Part shown: positions 1 through 8,267 of the stretch, one piece after another
Layout: the number at the start of each line of letters is the position of its first letter
Position numbering within the stretch: position 1 is the first letter of the stretch
Source: Novosphingobium sp. Chol11
Lineage (GTDB): Bacteria; Pseudomonadota; Alphaproteobacteria; Sphingomonadales; Sphingomonadaceae
NCBI RefSeq assembly: GCF_945870625.1
Contig: NZ_CAMBTS010000017.1
Coordinates: 1-35,809, forward strand
Direction of reading: 5' to 3'
Length of the DNA: 35,809 nucleotides
Position numbers and translations under genes: made by a program
Notes under the pieces: generated by a model
Database searches by the model: none
What the model saw: only the letters and a program-made list of their open reading frames with translations
What the model was told of the DNA's origin: nothing

Positions 1-1235
1 GCGTGGCGGGCGAATTCGATGCGGGCGATGGCGCGGGCGTGCACTTCGTCCGGGCCATCGGCGAGGCGCAAGGTGCGCTGATGGGCATAAGCATTGGCAA
101 GGCCGAAATCATCGGACACGCCGCCGCCGCCGTGCGCCTGGATCGCATCATCGATGATGCGCAGCGCCATGTTCGGCGCTTGCACCTTGATCATCGCGAT
201 TTCGAGCGCGGCGGCCTTGTTGCCCACCTTGTCCATCATGTCGGCGGCTTTGAGGCAGAGCAGGCGGGTCATCTCGATGTCGATGCGCGCGCGGGCGATG
301 CGCTCTTCCCACACCGATTGCTCCGAAATCCGCTTGCCGAAGGCGACGCGCGACTGGAGGCGCTTGGCCATCTTCGAGATGGCTTCTTCGGCAACGCCGA
401 TGGTGCGCATGCAGTGGTGGATGCGGCCAGGTCCGAGGCGGCCTTGCGCGATTTCGAACCCGCGTCCTTCGCCCAGCAGGACGTTTTCTGCTGGAACGCG
501 CACGTTTTCGAGCAGGACTTCCATGTGGCCGTGCGGCGCATCGTCATAGCCGAACACCGGCAGGTGGCGCAGGATGTTGACGCCGGGCGCGTCCATCGGG
601 ACCAGAACCTGCGACTGCTGCTGGTGGCGCTTGGCCTCGGTATCGGTCTTGCCCATCACGATGGCGATCTTGCAGCGCGGATCGCCGAGGCCCGAAGACC
701 ACCACTTGCGCCCGTTGATCACCAGTTCATCGCCATCCCGTGTCATCGAGGTTTCGATGTTGGTGGCGTCCGACGAAGCGACGAGAGGCTCGGTCATCAG
801 GAAGGCGGAGCGGATCTCGCCGTTCATCAGCGGGCGCAGCCAGCGCTCTTTCTGCGCGGCGGTGCCATAGCGGTGGAACACTTCCATGTTGCCGGTATCG
901 GGCGCGGAGCAATTGAACACTTCGCTGGCCCAGTTGATCCGGCCCATTTCTTCGGCGCAGAGCGCGTATTCCAGATTGGTGAGCCCGGGGCCTTCGAACT
1001 CGAAGGTTTCATCGACATGGTGATGCCCCGAATTGCGCGGCGGCATGAACAGGTTCCAGATGCCCTGCGCTTTGGCGCGGGCCTTTTCCTCTTCGACCAC
1101 TTGCAGCACTTTCCAGCGATCGCCGGTGGCCTGCTCGGCCTTGTAATCCTTGTGGCGGGGGCGGACATGGGCCTCTATGAAATCGCGCACGCGGTTGCGC
1201 CAGAAGACCTGCTTTTCGTTCGGCTCGAAATCCAT
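1..1235 (-). CDS. Acyl-CoA dehydrogenase, ACAD10/11-like group (3' end cut by window edge)
   Basis: FAD-dependent alpha,beta-oxidation of an acyl-CoA thioester, cytoplasmic. The frame is open from ATG at 1235 to the window edge, giving 411 codons; the family usually has about 410-425 residues, so only a few C-terminal residues are missing. The N-terminus reads [19 protein letters not shown]. The C-terminal part carries [11 protein letters not shown] (FAD-contact region) and ADGPDEVH, with Asp393 where most acyl-CoA dehydrogenases have the catalytic Glu; this DGPDEVH form is typical of the ACAD10/11-like branch. A GGAGAG ribosome site lies just before the ATG. It is followed upstream, on the same strand, by an SDR gene, suggesting a joint role in degrading a fatty-acid-like or ring-derived substrate. 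The actual substrate cannot be read from sequence. Confidence 0.88.
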   Translation of the reverse strand, partial: MDFEPNEKQVFWRNRVRDFIEAHVRPRHKDYKAEQATGDRWKVLQVVEEEKARAKAQGIWNLFMPPRNSGHHHVDETFEFEGPGLTNLEYALCAEEMGRINWASEVFNCSAPDTGNMEVFHRYGTAAQKERWLRPLMNGEIRSAFLMTEPLVASSDATNIETSMTRDGDELVINGRKWWSSGLGDPRCKIAIVMGKTDTEAKRHQQQSQVLVPMDAPGVNILRHLPVFGYDDAPHGHMEVLLENVRVPAENVLLGEGRGFEIAQGRLGPGRIHHCMRTIGVAEEAISKMAKRLQSRVAFGKRISEQSVWEERIARARIDIEMTRLLCLKAADMMDKVGNKAAALEIAMIKVQAPNMALRIIDDAIQAHGGGGVSDDFGLANAYAHQRTLRLADGPDEVHARAIARIEFARH

Positions 1236-1318
1236 TGTTCTCTCCAAGAGCGCATCGGGAGCGCTGAAACCCGCGTTTTAATCTATCGGATAAATCGTGC
1301 GCGATGCCTGCCCCAAGA

Positions 1319-2173
1319 TCAAGTGCCCGCAGCGTCCGCCGCCGCCTTCATGTCGCGCAAGGTGCTGAACAGATCGGGGGTAGCAGGATCCCAGCTATGG
1401 CGCGGACCCAGCGTCATCCCGCCATCGACGATCAGCGAGGTGCCGTTCACGAAGCTGGCGGCCTCGCTGCACAGGAATAGCACGGCCTCGGCGATATCAT
1501 TGGATTGCCCGCCGCGCGCCACTGGCTGCGCGACCGCCGACAACATGGCGATGGCGCCTTTGGCCTGCGCCTCCAATTCGCCGCTCATTTCGAGATGGCG
1601 GGTGAAAATGTTGGTGTTGATGAAGCCCGGCTGCACCGCGTTGACCCGGATCTGGAACTTCGCAAGATCGGTGGCCGATGTCTTGGTAAGATGCAGCACG
1701 CCTGCCTTTGCCACGGCATAGGCGCTGGGCGAATAGCCGGGGCCGACGGCGGCGATGCTGGACGTATTGACGATGGCGGCCCCGGCGCGGCCCTTCATGT
1801 GGGGCGCGGCATAGCGGATGCCGAACGCGACCGAGCGCAGCAGCAGGTCCATCGTGCGGTCCCAACCGGCGGGCTCGATCTCGTCAATCGGGGCGGAATC
1901 GCCGCCCGCGCCGGCATTGTTGAACAGCGCGTCGATGCCGCCGGTCTCGGCGGCGGCACGGTCCATCAGCGCCTTGATGTCCTCACAATTGGTGACGTCG
2001 CAGCGCACGCAGGTGACGCTGCCGTTCGAGAGGGCGGCGGTCTCGGCCATGCCAGTCTCGTCGATATCGGCGGCGTAGACATTTGCGCCTTCAGCCGCGA
2101 ACAACAGCACGGCGGCGCGCCCGATGCCCGATGCCGCGCCGGTGATGACGGCTGTCTTTCCTTCGAATCGCAT
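1319..2173 (-). CDS. SDR-family NAD-dependent oxidoreductase
   Basis: Classical short-chain dehydrogenase/reductase of 284 residues. Visible: cofactor motif TGAASGIG (11-18), an Asp at the end of the second strand (AADID, Asp36) that favours NAD over NADP, NNAG (85-88), and the catalytic Ser139, Tyr152, Lys156 (YAVAK). The C-terminus contains the usual VNGTSLIVDGG segment. The frame is open further upstream, but ATG at 2173 starts exactly at the family N-terminus and has a GGAGAGG ribosome site about 6 bases away, so longer versions are rejected. It lies 83 bases upstream of the minus-strand acyl-CoA dehydrogenase and is divergent from another dehydrogenase cluster. A 3-hydroxyacyl or alcohol dehydrogenase step in the same catabolic route is an inference. 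Confidence 0.88.
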   Translation of the reverse strand: MRFEGKTAVITGAASGIGRAAVLLFAAEGANVYAADIDETGMAETAALSNGSVTCVRCDVTNCEDIKALMDRAAAETGGIDALFNNAGAGGDSAPIDEIEPAGWDRTMDLLLRSVAFGIRYAAPHMKGRAGAAIVNTSSIAAVGPGYSPSAYAVAKAGVLHLTKTSATDLAKFQIRVNAVQPGFINTNIFTRHLEMSGELEAQAKGAIAMLSAVAQPVARGGQSNDIAEAVLFLCSEAASFVNGTSLIVDGGMTLGPRHSWDPATPDLFSTLRDMKAAADAAGT

Positions 2174-2237
2174 CTGGCCTCTCCTGCAGCAAGTCTGAGG
2201 GCTATGTTTTTCCGCGTGATGGGGCGCGGCACCGCGC

Positions 2238-2262
2238 GCGTCAATGCACAACGCGTTGACGC
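2238..2262. promoter_or_regulatory. Palindromic candidate operator between divergent catabolic genes
   Basis: GCGTCAA at 2238-2244 and TTGACGC at 2256-2262 form perfect 7-bp inverted arms around an 11-bp spacer. Inside lies a second perfect palindrome, CAACGCGTTG (2249-2258). The site is in the 189-bp region between the SDR start (minus) and the acyl-CoA dehydrogenase start (plus). Position and symmetry fit a dimeric repressor site, but the regulator is unknown and no regulator gene sits beside it. Confidence 0.4.
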
Positions 2263-2362
2263 TACGGCAGCCCGCCCTGCCCAAACGCCGAGAAATCGGC
2301 GCTTGCCAGAGCATCGCGACTCGCCTTAACCTTGCGATTAAATGGAGAGAGGATTGCCCCCG

Positions 2363-3538
2363 ATGTCTGATCTTGAAGCCTTCCGCAGCGAGCTGCGCAG
2401 CTGGATTGACGCAAACTGCCCCGCCGAAATGCGCGAGCCGGTGCGCGATGAGGATGACATCTGCTGGGGCGGGCGCAACTTCACATTCAAGAACGACGCG
2501 CAGAAGGCATGGCTCGATGCCTGCATCGCCAAGGGCTATACCGTGCCCGATTGGCCCAAGGCTTATGGCGGTGCGGGCATGAGCCCGGCGGAGGCCAAAG
2601 TGTGGCGCGAGGAGTTGTCGCGGATCGGTGCGCGGCCGCCGCTCTCCAGCTTCGGCATCTGGATGCTGGGCCCGGCGCTGCTCAAGTTTGGCACCGAGGC
2701 GCAGAAGGTGCACTATCTGGGCGAGATTGCGCGCGGCGAAATCCGCTGGTGCCAGGGTTATTCGGAGCCGGGCTCAGGCTCTGACCTTGTCAGCTTGCAG
2801 ACCTACGGCGAGGAAGTCATTGATCCGGTGGGGGGCGATCACTGGGTGGTCAATGGCCAGAAGATCTGGACCTCGTATGCCGACAAGGCCGACTGGATTT
2901 TCTGCCTCGTCCGCACCGACAAGGCCAACAAGTATCAGGGTATCAGCTTCCTGCTGTTCGACATGACCACGCCGGGGGTGACGACCAAGCCGATCCTGCT
3001 GATCAGCGGCAATTCGCCGTTCTGCGAGACCTTTTTCGACAACGTCAAGGTGCCGAAGGTGCAGATCGTTGGCGAGGTCAATCGCGGCTGGGATGTGGCC
3101 AAGTATCTGCTCGGCCACGAGCGCGAGATGATTTCGGGCGCGGGCGGCGGCGACCGTGCCACCACGATCGGCGCGGCGCTCTCGCGCAACGGCCTTGCGG
3201 AGCCGATGCTGCGCGCGCAACTGGCGATGTTCGATGTCGATGCGCTGGCTTATGCGGCGATGGGTGAGAAGTTCCTCGATGAAGCCAAAGTGGGCCGAGG
3301 CCATCCGGCGCAGTCCAACATGATGAAATATGCCGGGACCGAACTCAACAAGCGCCGCCACGAGCTGTTCATGAATGCAGGCGGCAGCAATGCGCTGGAA
3401 TGGGAGAGCGAGGAAAGCCGGGGCGGCGGCACCGCGCGCGGCTGGCTGCGCACCAAGGCCAACTCGATCGAGGGCGGCACCAGCGAGGTGATGCTCAACG
3501 TTGTGGCCAAGCGCATCCTCGATCTGCCTGGCGCTTAA
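2363..3538 (+). CDS. Acyl-CoA dehydrogenase, subunit carrying the catalytic Glu
   Basis: Acyl-CoA dehydrogenase of 391 residues. It has the normal N-terminal helical domain, WCQGYSEPGSGSD (the flavin/substrate loop), VNGQKIWTSYA, and C-terminal SIEGGTSEV, whose Glu370 aligns with the catalytic base of medium-chain dehydrogenases (YEGTSQ). The usual FAD motif QxxGGxG is missing: the equivalent stretch is HELFMNAGGSNALEW. The gene immediately downstream shows the opposite pattern, so the two probably form one heteromeric enzyme. An ATG seven codons upstream (2342) overlaps the purine-rich GGAGAGAGG, which is better read as the ribosome site for ATG 2363. Separated by 52 bases from the next gene. 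Substrate unknown; steroid-side-chain or branched acyl-CoA are possible by analogy with actinobacterial heteromers. Confidence 0.87.
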   Translation: MSDLEAFRSELRSWIDANCPAEMREPVRDEDDICWGGRNFTFKNDAQKAWLDACIAKGYTVPDWPKAYGGAGMSPAEAKVWREELSRIGARPPLSSFGIWMLGPALLKFGTEAQKVHYLGEIARGEIRWCQGYSEPGSGSDLVSLQTYGEEVIDPVGGDHWVVNGQKIWTSYADKADWIFCLVRTDKANKYQGISFLLFDMTTPGVTTKPILLISGNSPFCETFFDNVKVPKVQIVGEVNRGWDVAKYLLGHEREMISGAGGGDRATTIGAALSRNGLAEPMLRAQLAMFDVDALAYAAMGEKFLDEAKVGRGHPAQSNMMKYAGTELNKRRHELFMNAGGSNALEWESEESRGGGTARGWLRTKANSIEGGTSEVMLNVVAKRILDLPGA

Positions 3539-3590
3539 ACCCTTAACTTTGCTCGGCAATCTTCCCGAAAACGGGAAGGGGAGAGAACCA

Positions 3591-4730
3591 ATGCCATTGT
3601 TTCACACCGAAGATCAGGCCATGCTGGCTGCGTCCGTCGCGGGCTTCATGGCCGACGAAGGCAACATCAAAAAGCAGCTGCGCAGCTTGCGCGCAAGCAA
3701 TTGCCAGGATGGCTTTGCCCACGCGCTGTGGAAGCAGTTTGCCGAACTGGGCCTCACCGGCATGCTGGCCAGCGAAGCCGATGGCGGGCTGGCGATGGGC
3801 CATGTCGAGGCCGGGATCGTGCTGGCCGAGATTGGCCGCAATCTGACGCCTTCGCCGTTTCTCACCACATCGGTGATGGGTGTCACCGCGCTGGCGGGCG
3901 GTTCTGATGATCTGCGCGGACGTTGGCTACCCGGCGTGATCGCGGGCGATACGGTGCTCGCCATGGCCATCGACGAAGGCCCCAAGCACCGCCCCCAGAG
4001 CATCGCCGTGCGCGCCGAGCGCGCGGGCAACGGCTTTCGCCTCTCGGGCAAGAAGCAGTTCGTGGTGCAGGGTGCTTCAGCGGATGCGATCATTGTTGCC
4101 GCGCGCACCGCAGGCCGTGATGACGATGCCGACGGCGTAACGCTGTTTGCCGTGCCCCGCGATGCCGCCGGGATCGGCCATAATGCGGTGCGCCTGCTCG
4201 ATTCGTCGATGGCGAGCCATGTCACGTTCGACAATGTCGAGCTTGATGGCGACTGTGTGATCGGGGATGTCGATGGCGGGCGCGCGCTTTTGAACAGTGT
4301 GCTCAATGCCGGGCGCAGCGGCGCGGCGGCCGAGCAGACCGGGGTTGCCTCGGGCGCATTCGACATGACGACGGCCTACCTCAAGACCCGCAAGCAGTTC
4401 GGCAAGCTGATCGGAGAATTTCAGGCGCTGCAGCACCGCGCGGCGCACCTCTATTCCGAGCTTGAGATCGCGCACGCGGTGGTGATCAAGGCGCAGCAAT
4501 TGCTCGATGGCGGTTCGGATCGCGCCGAGTTGATGGTCGCGGCGGCCAAGGCCAAGGCCGGGCAGGTGTGCAATCTGACCGTGCGCGAAAGCGTGCAGAT
4601 GCACGGCGGCGTAGGCATGACCGATGAATACGACATCGGCCTTTACATGAAGCGCGACCGCGCACTCGCCGAATTCATGGGCGACCAGTTTTATCACACT
4701 GAGCGCGTGGCGCAGCTCAGTGGCTATTGA
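3591..4730 (+). CDS. Acyl-CoA dehydrogenase, probable FAD-binding partner lacking the catalytic Glu
   Basis: Acyl-CoA dehydrogenase-fold protein of 379 residues starting MPLFHTEDQAML, with an AAGGGGAGAG ribosome site before ATG 3591. The C-terminal half has the FAD motif QMHGGVG (336-342) that the upstream protein lacks. The segment aligned with YEGTSQ reads FMGDQF, so Met363 stands where the catalytic Glu is expected. Loss of the base in one subunit and of the FAD motif in the other is the signature of alpha2beta2 acyl-CoA dehydrogenases, described best for mycobacterial steroid catabolism. The gene ends with TGA at 4728-4730, overlapping the ribosome site of the following SDR, so the three plus-strand genes look like one transcript. 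Confidence 0.86.
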   Translation: MPLFHTEDQAMLAASVAGFMADEGNIKKQLRSLRASNCQDGFAHALWKQFAELGLTGMLASEADGGLAMGHVEAGIVLAEIGRNLTPSPFLTTSVMGVTALAGGSDDLRGRWLPGVIAGDTVLAMAIDEGPKHRPQSIAVRAERAGNGFRLSGKKQFVVQGASADAIIVAARTAGRDDDADGVTLFAVPRDAAGIGHNAVRLLDSSMASHVTFDNVELDGDCVIGDVDGGRALLNSVLNAGRSGAAAEQTGVASGAFDMTTAYLKTRKQFGKLIGEFQALQHRAAHLYSELEIAHAVVIKAQQLLDGGSDRAELMVAAAKAKAGQVCNLTVRESVQMHGGVGMTDEYDIGLYMKRDRALAEFMGDQFYHTERVAQLSGY

Positions 4731-4741
4731 GGAATAAGCGC

Positions 4742-5542
4742 ATGGATTTTTCCAAACTGTTCAGTCTTGAAGGCCGCGTGGCGGTGGTGACGGGCGGATC
4801 GCGCGGCATTGGCCGGATGATTGCTGAAGGCTATCTCGCGGCCGGCTGCGAGCGGGTGTACATCACCGCGCGCAAGGCCGCGGTGGTCGAGGAAACCGCC
4901 GCAGAACTGGGCGAGCGGTGCATTGCGCTGCCGGGCGATATATCGTCTGCCGCCGGGATTGAGGCGCTGGTCGAGGATTTGAGCCAGCGCGAAAGCAAGC
5001 TCGACATCCTCGTCAACAATGCCGGTGTGGCATGGGGCGCAGAGTTTGAGGATTTCCCCGAGATCGGCTGGGACAAGGTGATGAACCTCAATGTCAAAAC
5101 GCCGTTTTTCCTGACGCAGAAGCTGCACGGCCTGCTGAAGGCGGCCGCGACCGAGCACCCGGCCAAGGTCATCAACATCGCCTCGATTGACGGGCTGCGG
5201 ATCAATGCCTGGGAAACCTATAGCTATCAGGCTTCGAAAGCGGCGCTGGTCCAGCTGACGCGGCGCATGGCGGCGCGTCTGATCCGCGACAATATCGTGG
5301 TCAGCGCGCTCTGCCCGGGCGCGTTTGCCTCGGAAATGAACAAGGCCGCCGCGCTCAATCCCGAAGCATCGGCGCGCGGCATTCCGGCCAAACGGATCGG
5401 CAATCTGGAAGACATGGCAGGCGGCGCGATCTACCTCGCCAGCCGCGCGGGCGATTATTTCGTCGGCTCGGCGCTTCCGATCGACGGCGGCATCGTCAAC
5501 GGCTGGATTTCAGAAGACCCGGTCGATCCCAGCGGTCACTGA
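4742..5542 (+). CDS. SDR-family oxidoreductase, probably NADP-dependent
   Basis: Short-chain dehydrogenase/reductase of 266 residues. Motifs: TGGSRGIG (17-24), an Arg after the second strand (YITARK) that favours NADP, NNAG, catalytic Tyr and Lys in SYQASK, and a C-terminal GSALPIDGG. ATG 4742 is chosen because GAGGA overlapping the preceding stop codon lies about 10 bases upstream; an in-frame start at 4727 would read through that ribosome site. It follows the acyl-CoA dehydrogenase pair by 11 bases and is probably co-transcribed. A 3-oxoacyl or 3-hydroxyacyl reductase/dehydrogenase role would fit the neighbours, but specificity cannot be read. The 37-base convergent gap to gmk shows no clear terminator. 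Confidence 0.88.
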   Translation: MDFSKLFSLEGRVAVVTGGSRGIGRMIAEGYLAAGCERVYITARKAAVVEETAAELGERCIALPGDISSAAGIEALVEDLSQRESKLDILVNNAGVAWGAEFEDFPEIGWDKVMNLNVKTPFFLTQKLHGLLKAAATEHPAKVINIASIDGLRINAWETYSYQASKAALVQLTRRMAARLIRDNIVVSALCPGAFASEMNKAAALNPEASARGIPAKRIGNLEDMAGGAIYLASRAGDYFVGSALPIDGGIVNGWISEDPVDPSGH

Positions 5543-5579
5543 GCGGCAGCGGCGCGGCGCGAATCGGGGGCGCAGCTGT

Positions 5580-6227
5580 TCACCCTCGCGTCAGTTCGCG
5601 GACGAAATCGATCAGCCCGGTCTGGCGGGTGCGGCGCATGCGTTCGGCGTTCAGGATTTCGTGCACTTTGGCAAAGCACACCTCGACGTCGTCGTTGATC
5701 ACGACGTAGTCGTAGCCATCCCAGTGGCTGATTTCGGCCTGGGCGCGGGCCATGCGGGCGGCGATGACTTCGGCGCTGTCGGTGCCTCGGCCGATCAGGC
5801 GGTTGCTGAGTTCGGCAAGGCTGGGCGGCAGGATGAATACGCGCACCACATCGCGCTCGGCCTTTTGATAGAGCTGCTGCGTGCCCTGCCAATCGATGTC
5901 GAACAGGAAGTCCTGCCCCGCTTTCAGCCCCGCGCGGATCGCGCCCTTGGGCGTGCCATAGCTATGGCCGAACACATGCGCCCATTCGTAAAACTCGCCT
6001 GCCTCGACCATGCGATCAAATTCGGCTTGCGTTACAAAGTGATAGTCTTTGCCATCGACCTCGCCGCTGCGCATCGGGCGGGTGGTGGCGGAGACCGATA
6101 CGGCCAGTTCCATGTCTGCCGCGAGCAGCATGCGCGCGATCGTGGTCTTGCCCGCGCCCGATGGCGAGGAGAGGATGAACATCAGACCCCGGCGGTGGAG
6201 CGTGTCGTCTTGAGCAGTTTGGACCAT
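5580..6227 (-). CDS. gmk: Guanylate kinase
   Basis: ATP:GMP phosphotransferase that makes GDP in purine metabolism; cytoplasmic. The 215-residue product (E. coli enzyme 207) has the P-loop SSPSGAGKTT at 20-29, the GMP-binding stretch TTRPMRSGEVDGKDYHF, and the lid region SNRLIGRGTDS. ATG 6227 (MVQTAQDD) is the last start before the family N-terminus; the frame stays open upstream but reads as unrelated sequence. It follows a mini HNH gene on the same strand across an 88-base gap that shows only three short TAGCGC copies and no convincing promoter. Identification is firm. Confidence 0.96.
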   Translation of the reverse strand: MVQTAQDDTLHRRGLMFILSSPSGAGKTTIARMLLAADMELAVSVSATTRPMRSGEVDGKDYHFVTQAEFDRMVEAGEFYEWAHVFGHSYGTPKGAIRAGLKAGQDFLFDIDWQGTQQLYQKAERDVVRVFILPPSLAELSNRLIGRGTDSAEVIAARMARAQAEISHWDGYDYVVINDDVEVCFAKVHEILNAERMRRTRQTGLIDFVRELTRG

Positions 6228-6315
6228 GCACGCTGATGCCGCAAAGCGCGGCAAATCGTCAAGCGCTGTGCATCGAGGCGAGAATTTACAGCAATAGCGC
6301 CGGGATAGCGCCGCC

Positions 6316-6654
6316 TTAGCGCTGTTTCTTGGCAGTCGACGCGTTGAAGTCGGGATCTTTGTTCGCCACCCAATCGACGAACTTGCGCACCGACTCGTTG
6401 GCCAGCAGGCCGGCGACATCCATGCCGTGGCGTTGCAATTCCGAATTGGTGAAATTGGCGATCAGCGTTTGCTGGCAGATCGGATGCATGGGCACGACCT
6501 CGCGCCCGCCCCGGCTTTTGGGCACGGGATGGTGCCAGACGATGGTTTTGCCCGTTGGCCGCCCGCAAAGCCAGCAGGCCGGGACAACGACCGGCGCTTC
6601 CTCCGCATCGGCAGCATCCTCGTAGGGGCCATGTCTGGAATGCTTGCGGGCCAT
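6316..6654 (-). CDS. Small HNH-type protein (putative endonuclease)
   Basis: A 112-residue protein with a C27xxC30 pair, then WHHPVPKSRGG (40-50) and MHPIC (56-60). This gives a beta-beta-alpha-metal (HNH) arrangement with a CxxC...C cysteine set that could bind structural zinc. HNH enzymes of this size cut or nick DNA, but many chromosomal copies in alphaproteobacteria have no known job. After the core, a charged tail includes SVRKFVDWVANKDPDF. It starts 8 bases after the stop of the preceding small gene on the same strand and has only a weak ribosome site, suggesting translational coupling. It is not next to phage or restriction genes, which argues for a housekeeping or repair role (inference). 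Confidence 0.72.
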   Translation of the reverse strand: MARKHSRHGPYEDAADAEEAPVVVPACWLCGRPTGKTIVWHHPVPKSRGGREVVPMHPICQQTLIANFTNSELQRHGMDVAGLLANESVRKFVDWVANKDPDFNASTAKKQR

Positions 6655-6662
6655 GCCTGTGC

Positions 6663-7001
6663 CTATTTCTTCCGGGCCGCCTTGGCGCGCCGCCGGTCGT
6701 AGAGCGATTTGGCGAGCATCGCGCCGCTGACGGCGATGGCCCCCGGCACCGAGCGGGTGGCGATGCGCAGCGCCGCCAGCTTGATCAGCCGCGCGGCGAT
6801 GCCGCTGCCGATGCCCCCGGCAATGTTTTTGACCGGGCCATTGCCGGGTAGCGCCCGTTCAACCCCGCGCCGCAGAATGGTCTCGCCCGCGTGCATTGCG
6901 ATATCGGCCAGGATGATATCGGCCACGGCGGAAACCGGCTCCGCATCGGGCGCGGCGTCGGCTTTCGCTTTTGCTGCTGTTTTCTTGAAAAGGGCCATCA
7001 T
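6663..7001 (-). CDS. Small hypothetical protein, Ala-rich with hydrophobic Gly/Ala segment
   Basis: I do not recognise this 112-residue protein. It begins MMALFKKTAAK, has an Ala/acid linker (residues 10-25), a helical stretch (DIILADIAMHAGETILRRG), and a Gly/Ala-rich stretch (NIAGGIGSGIAARLIKLAA) that might touch membrane, then a strongly basic tail RRRAKAARKK. Two tandem ATG codons (7001 and 6998) follow GAGG; the second has the better spacing, so the start may be one residue shorter. It lies between sspB and the HNH gene on the same strand with an 8-base gap downstream, so all may be co-transcribed. The basic tail could bind nucleic acid or phospholipid, but this is not shown. Confidence 0.6.
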   Translation of the reverse strand: MMALFKKTAAKAKADAAPDAEPVSAVADIILADIAMHAGETILRRGVERALPGNGPVKNIAGGIGSGIAARLIKLAALRIATRSVPGAIAVSGAMLAKSLYDRRRAKAARKK

Positions 7002-7056
7002 CAACCTCGCGTTTGCAGGGCGCGTCCGCAGGACTGCGCCGACGCCCGCGCGCCAA

Positions 7057-7092
7057 TCACTTCTTGCGAAACGTTCACTTCTTGCGAAAATC
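7057..7092. repeat. Short tandem duplication at the 3' end of sspB
   Basis: TCACTTCTTGCGAAA occurs at 7057-7071 and again at 7075-7089, an 18-bp offset. The second copy encodes the last codons and stop of sspB on the minus strand; the first lies just past the stop, in the same frame. It looks like replication slippage that duplicated the gene's end. Confidence 0.7.
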
Positions 7093-7578
7093 GACGGTCA
7101 CCACATTGGTTCCATCGTCGCTGTCGGATGTGCGGCTCTCGCCTGGCGCATCATCGCCTGGCGAATCGTTTTGTGCATCATCGGGGTGAACATCTTCCTC
7201 GATGTCGCCAGCGGCCTGAAATTGCAGGCCGAAATCGACCGCCGGATCGACAAATGCGGTAATCGCGCTGAACGGAATGATCAGGGTCGAGGGAATCTGG
7301 TTGAAGCTAAGCCCAACGGTAAAGCCCTGATCGCTCACCTTGAGATCCCAGAACTTGTTCTGGATGACGATCGTCATTTCGTCGGGAAACCGCTCTCTCA
7401 GCCGCTGCGGGATCGAAACCCCGGGGGCTCCGGTCTTGAACGTGATGTAGAAATGATGGTTCCCTGGCAGAAAACCACCAGCGGCCTCAACCTGACCGAG
7501 CACACGGCCGACCACCGCGCGCAGCGCCTCCTGCACAATTTCATCGTAGGGGATCATGCTGTCGGGCGTATCGGTCAT
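7075..7578 (-). CDS. sspB: SspB-family ClpXP adaptor
   Basis: Alphaproteobacterial SspB homologue of 167 residues. SspB dimers tether ssrA-tagged and other substrates to ClpX for ClpXP degradation in the cytoplasm. Visible: the beta-rich substrate-binding domain ([18 protein letters not shown], then [16 protein letters not shown] and the [14 protein letters not shown] strand), an acidic Asp/Ser/Gly-rich linker (about residues 130-155), and a short conserved C-terminal tail ending VTVDFRKK. A hydrophobic/basic tail of this kind is what docks on ClpX. ATG 7578 (MTDTPDSM) is preferred over a TTG 12 codons upstream with no ribosome site. The gene is divergent from hisB. An 18-bp near-repeat follows its stop codon. 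Confidence 0.9.
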   Translation of the reverse strand: MTDTPDSMIPYDEIVQEALRAVVGRVLGQVEAAGGFLPGNHHFYITFKTGAPGVSIPQRLRERFPDEMTIVIQNKFWDLKVSDQGFTVGLSFNQIPSTLIIPFSAITAFVDPAVDFGLQFQAAGDIEEDVHPDDAQNDSPGDDAPGESRTSDSDDGTNVVTVDFRKK

Positions 7579-7638
7579 GGCGCTACCGATGGCCTTGGCC
7601 CGCGCCGGGGTCAAGAGGGAGCGCGCAGGGGGCGGAGA

Positions 7639-7666
7639 TTGATTCTGCGCCCAAGCGGCTTATAGC
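7639..7666 (+). promoter_or_regulatory. Candidate sigma70-type promoter of the his cluster
   Basis: TTGATT at 7639-7644, a 16-base spacer, then TATAGC at 7661-7666. Transcription would begin about 7 bases later, at or beside the hisB ATG (7674). No ribosome site precedes that ATG, so a leaderless message is plausible. Read from pattern only. Confidence 0.45.
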
Positions 7667-7673
7667 CAGCGCC

Positions 7674-8267
7674 ATGCGCACCGGATCGATCGCCCGCACT
7701 ACCCATGAAACCGCCATCAATGTTGCGGTCAATCTCGATGGCACGGGGGTTTATGATGTGTCGACCGGGATCGGTTTCCTCGATCACATGATCGAGCAGT
7801 TCAGCCGCCATTCGCTGATCGACGTGACCTGCCACGTGAAGGGCGACCTCCATGTCGACCAGCACCACACCACCGAAGACAGCGCGATTGCGCTGGGGCA
7901 GGCGATTGCGCAGGCGCTGGGCGACAAGAAGGGCATCACGCGGTACGGCACAGCCTATTCGCCGATGGACGAAGCGCTGGCGCGCGTGGCGCTCGATATC
8001 TCGGGCCGCCCGGTGCTGATTTGGAAAGCCGCTTTCACGCAGCCGCGCCTGGGCGAGATGGATACCGAACTGTTCGAGCACTGGTTCCAGTCGGTGGCGC
8101 AGGCCGCGGGCATCACGCTGCACATCGAATGCCTTTACGGGCAGAACAATCATCACATCATCGAAGGCATTTTCAAGGGCTTTGCCCGGGCGATGCGCGC
8201 AGCGGTGGAGATCGACCCCCGCAAGGGCGATGCCGTGCCATCGACCAAGGGCATTCTGGGTGGCTGA
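7674..8267 (+). CDS. hisB: Imidazoleglycerol-phosphate dehydratase
   Basis: Dehydrates imidazole glycerol phosphate to imidazole acetol phosphate, a late step of histidine synthesis. The 197-residue monofunctional form (no phosphatase domain) shows both metal-binding motifs, HHTTED (64-69) and NNHHIIEG (158-165), plus GIGFLDHM near residue 33. The Mn-containing enzyme normally forms a 24-mer. It leads the his cluster: its last codons overlap the hisH GTG by 8 bases. The ATG has no ribosome site and lies 8 bases after a TATAGC element, so it may be translated from a leaderless transcript. Confidence 0.97.
   Translation: MRTGSIARTTHETAINVAVNLDGTGVYDVSTGIGFLDHMIEQFSRHSLIDVTCHVKGDLHVDQHHTTEDSAIALGQAIAQALGDKKGITRYGTAYSPMDEALARVALDISGRPVLIWKAAFTQPRLGEMDTELFEHWFQSVAQAAGITLHIECLYGQNNHHIIEGIFKGFARAMRAAVEIDPRKGDAVPSTKGILGG

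Noticed and set aside
3..1721. Long plus-strand open frame (572 codons) at the window start
   Set aside because: It runs antisense to the acyl-CoA dehydrogenase and SDR genes, has His/Ala/Arg-rich low-information sequence and no family motifs; a GC-rich shadow frame.
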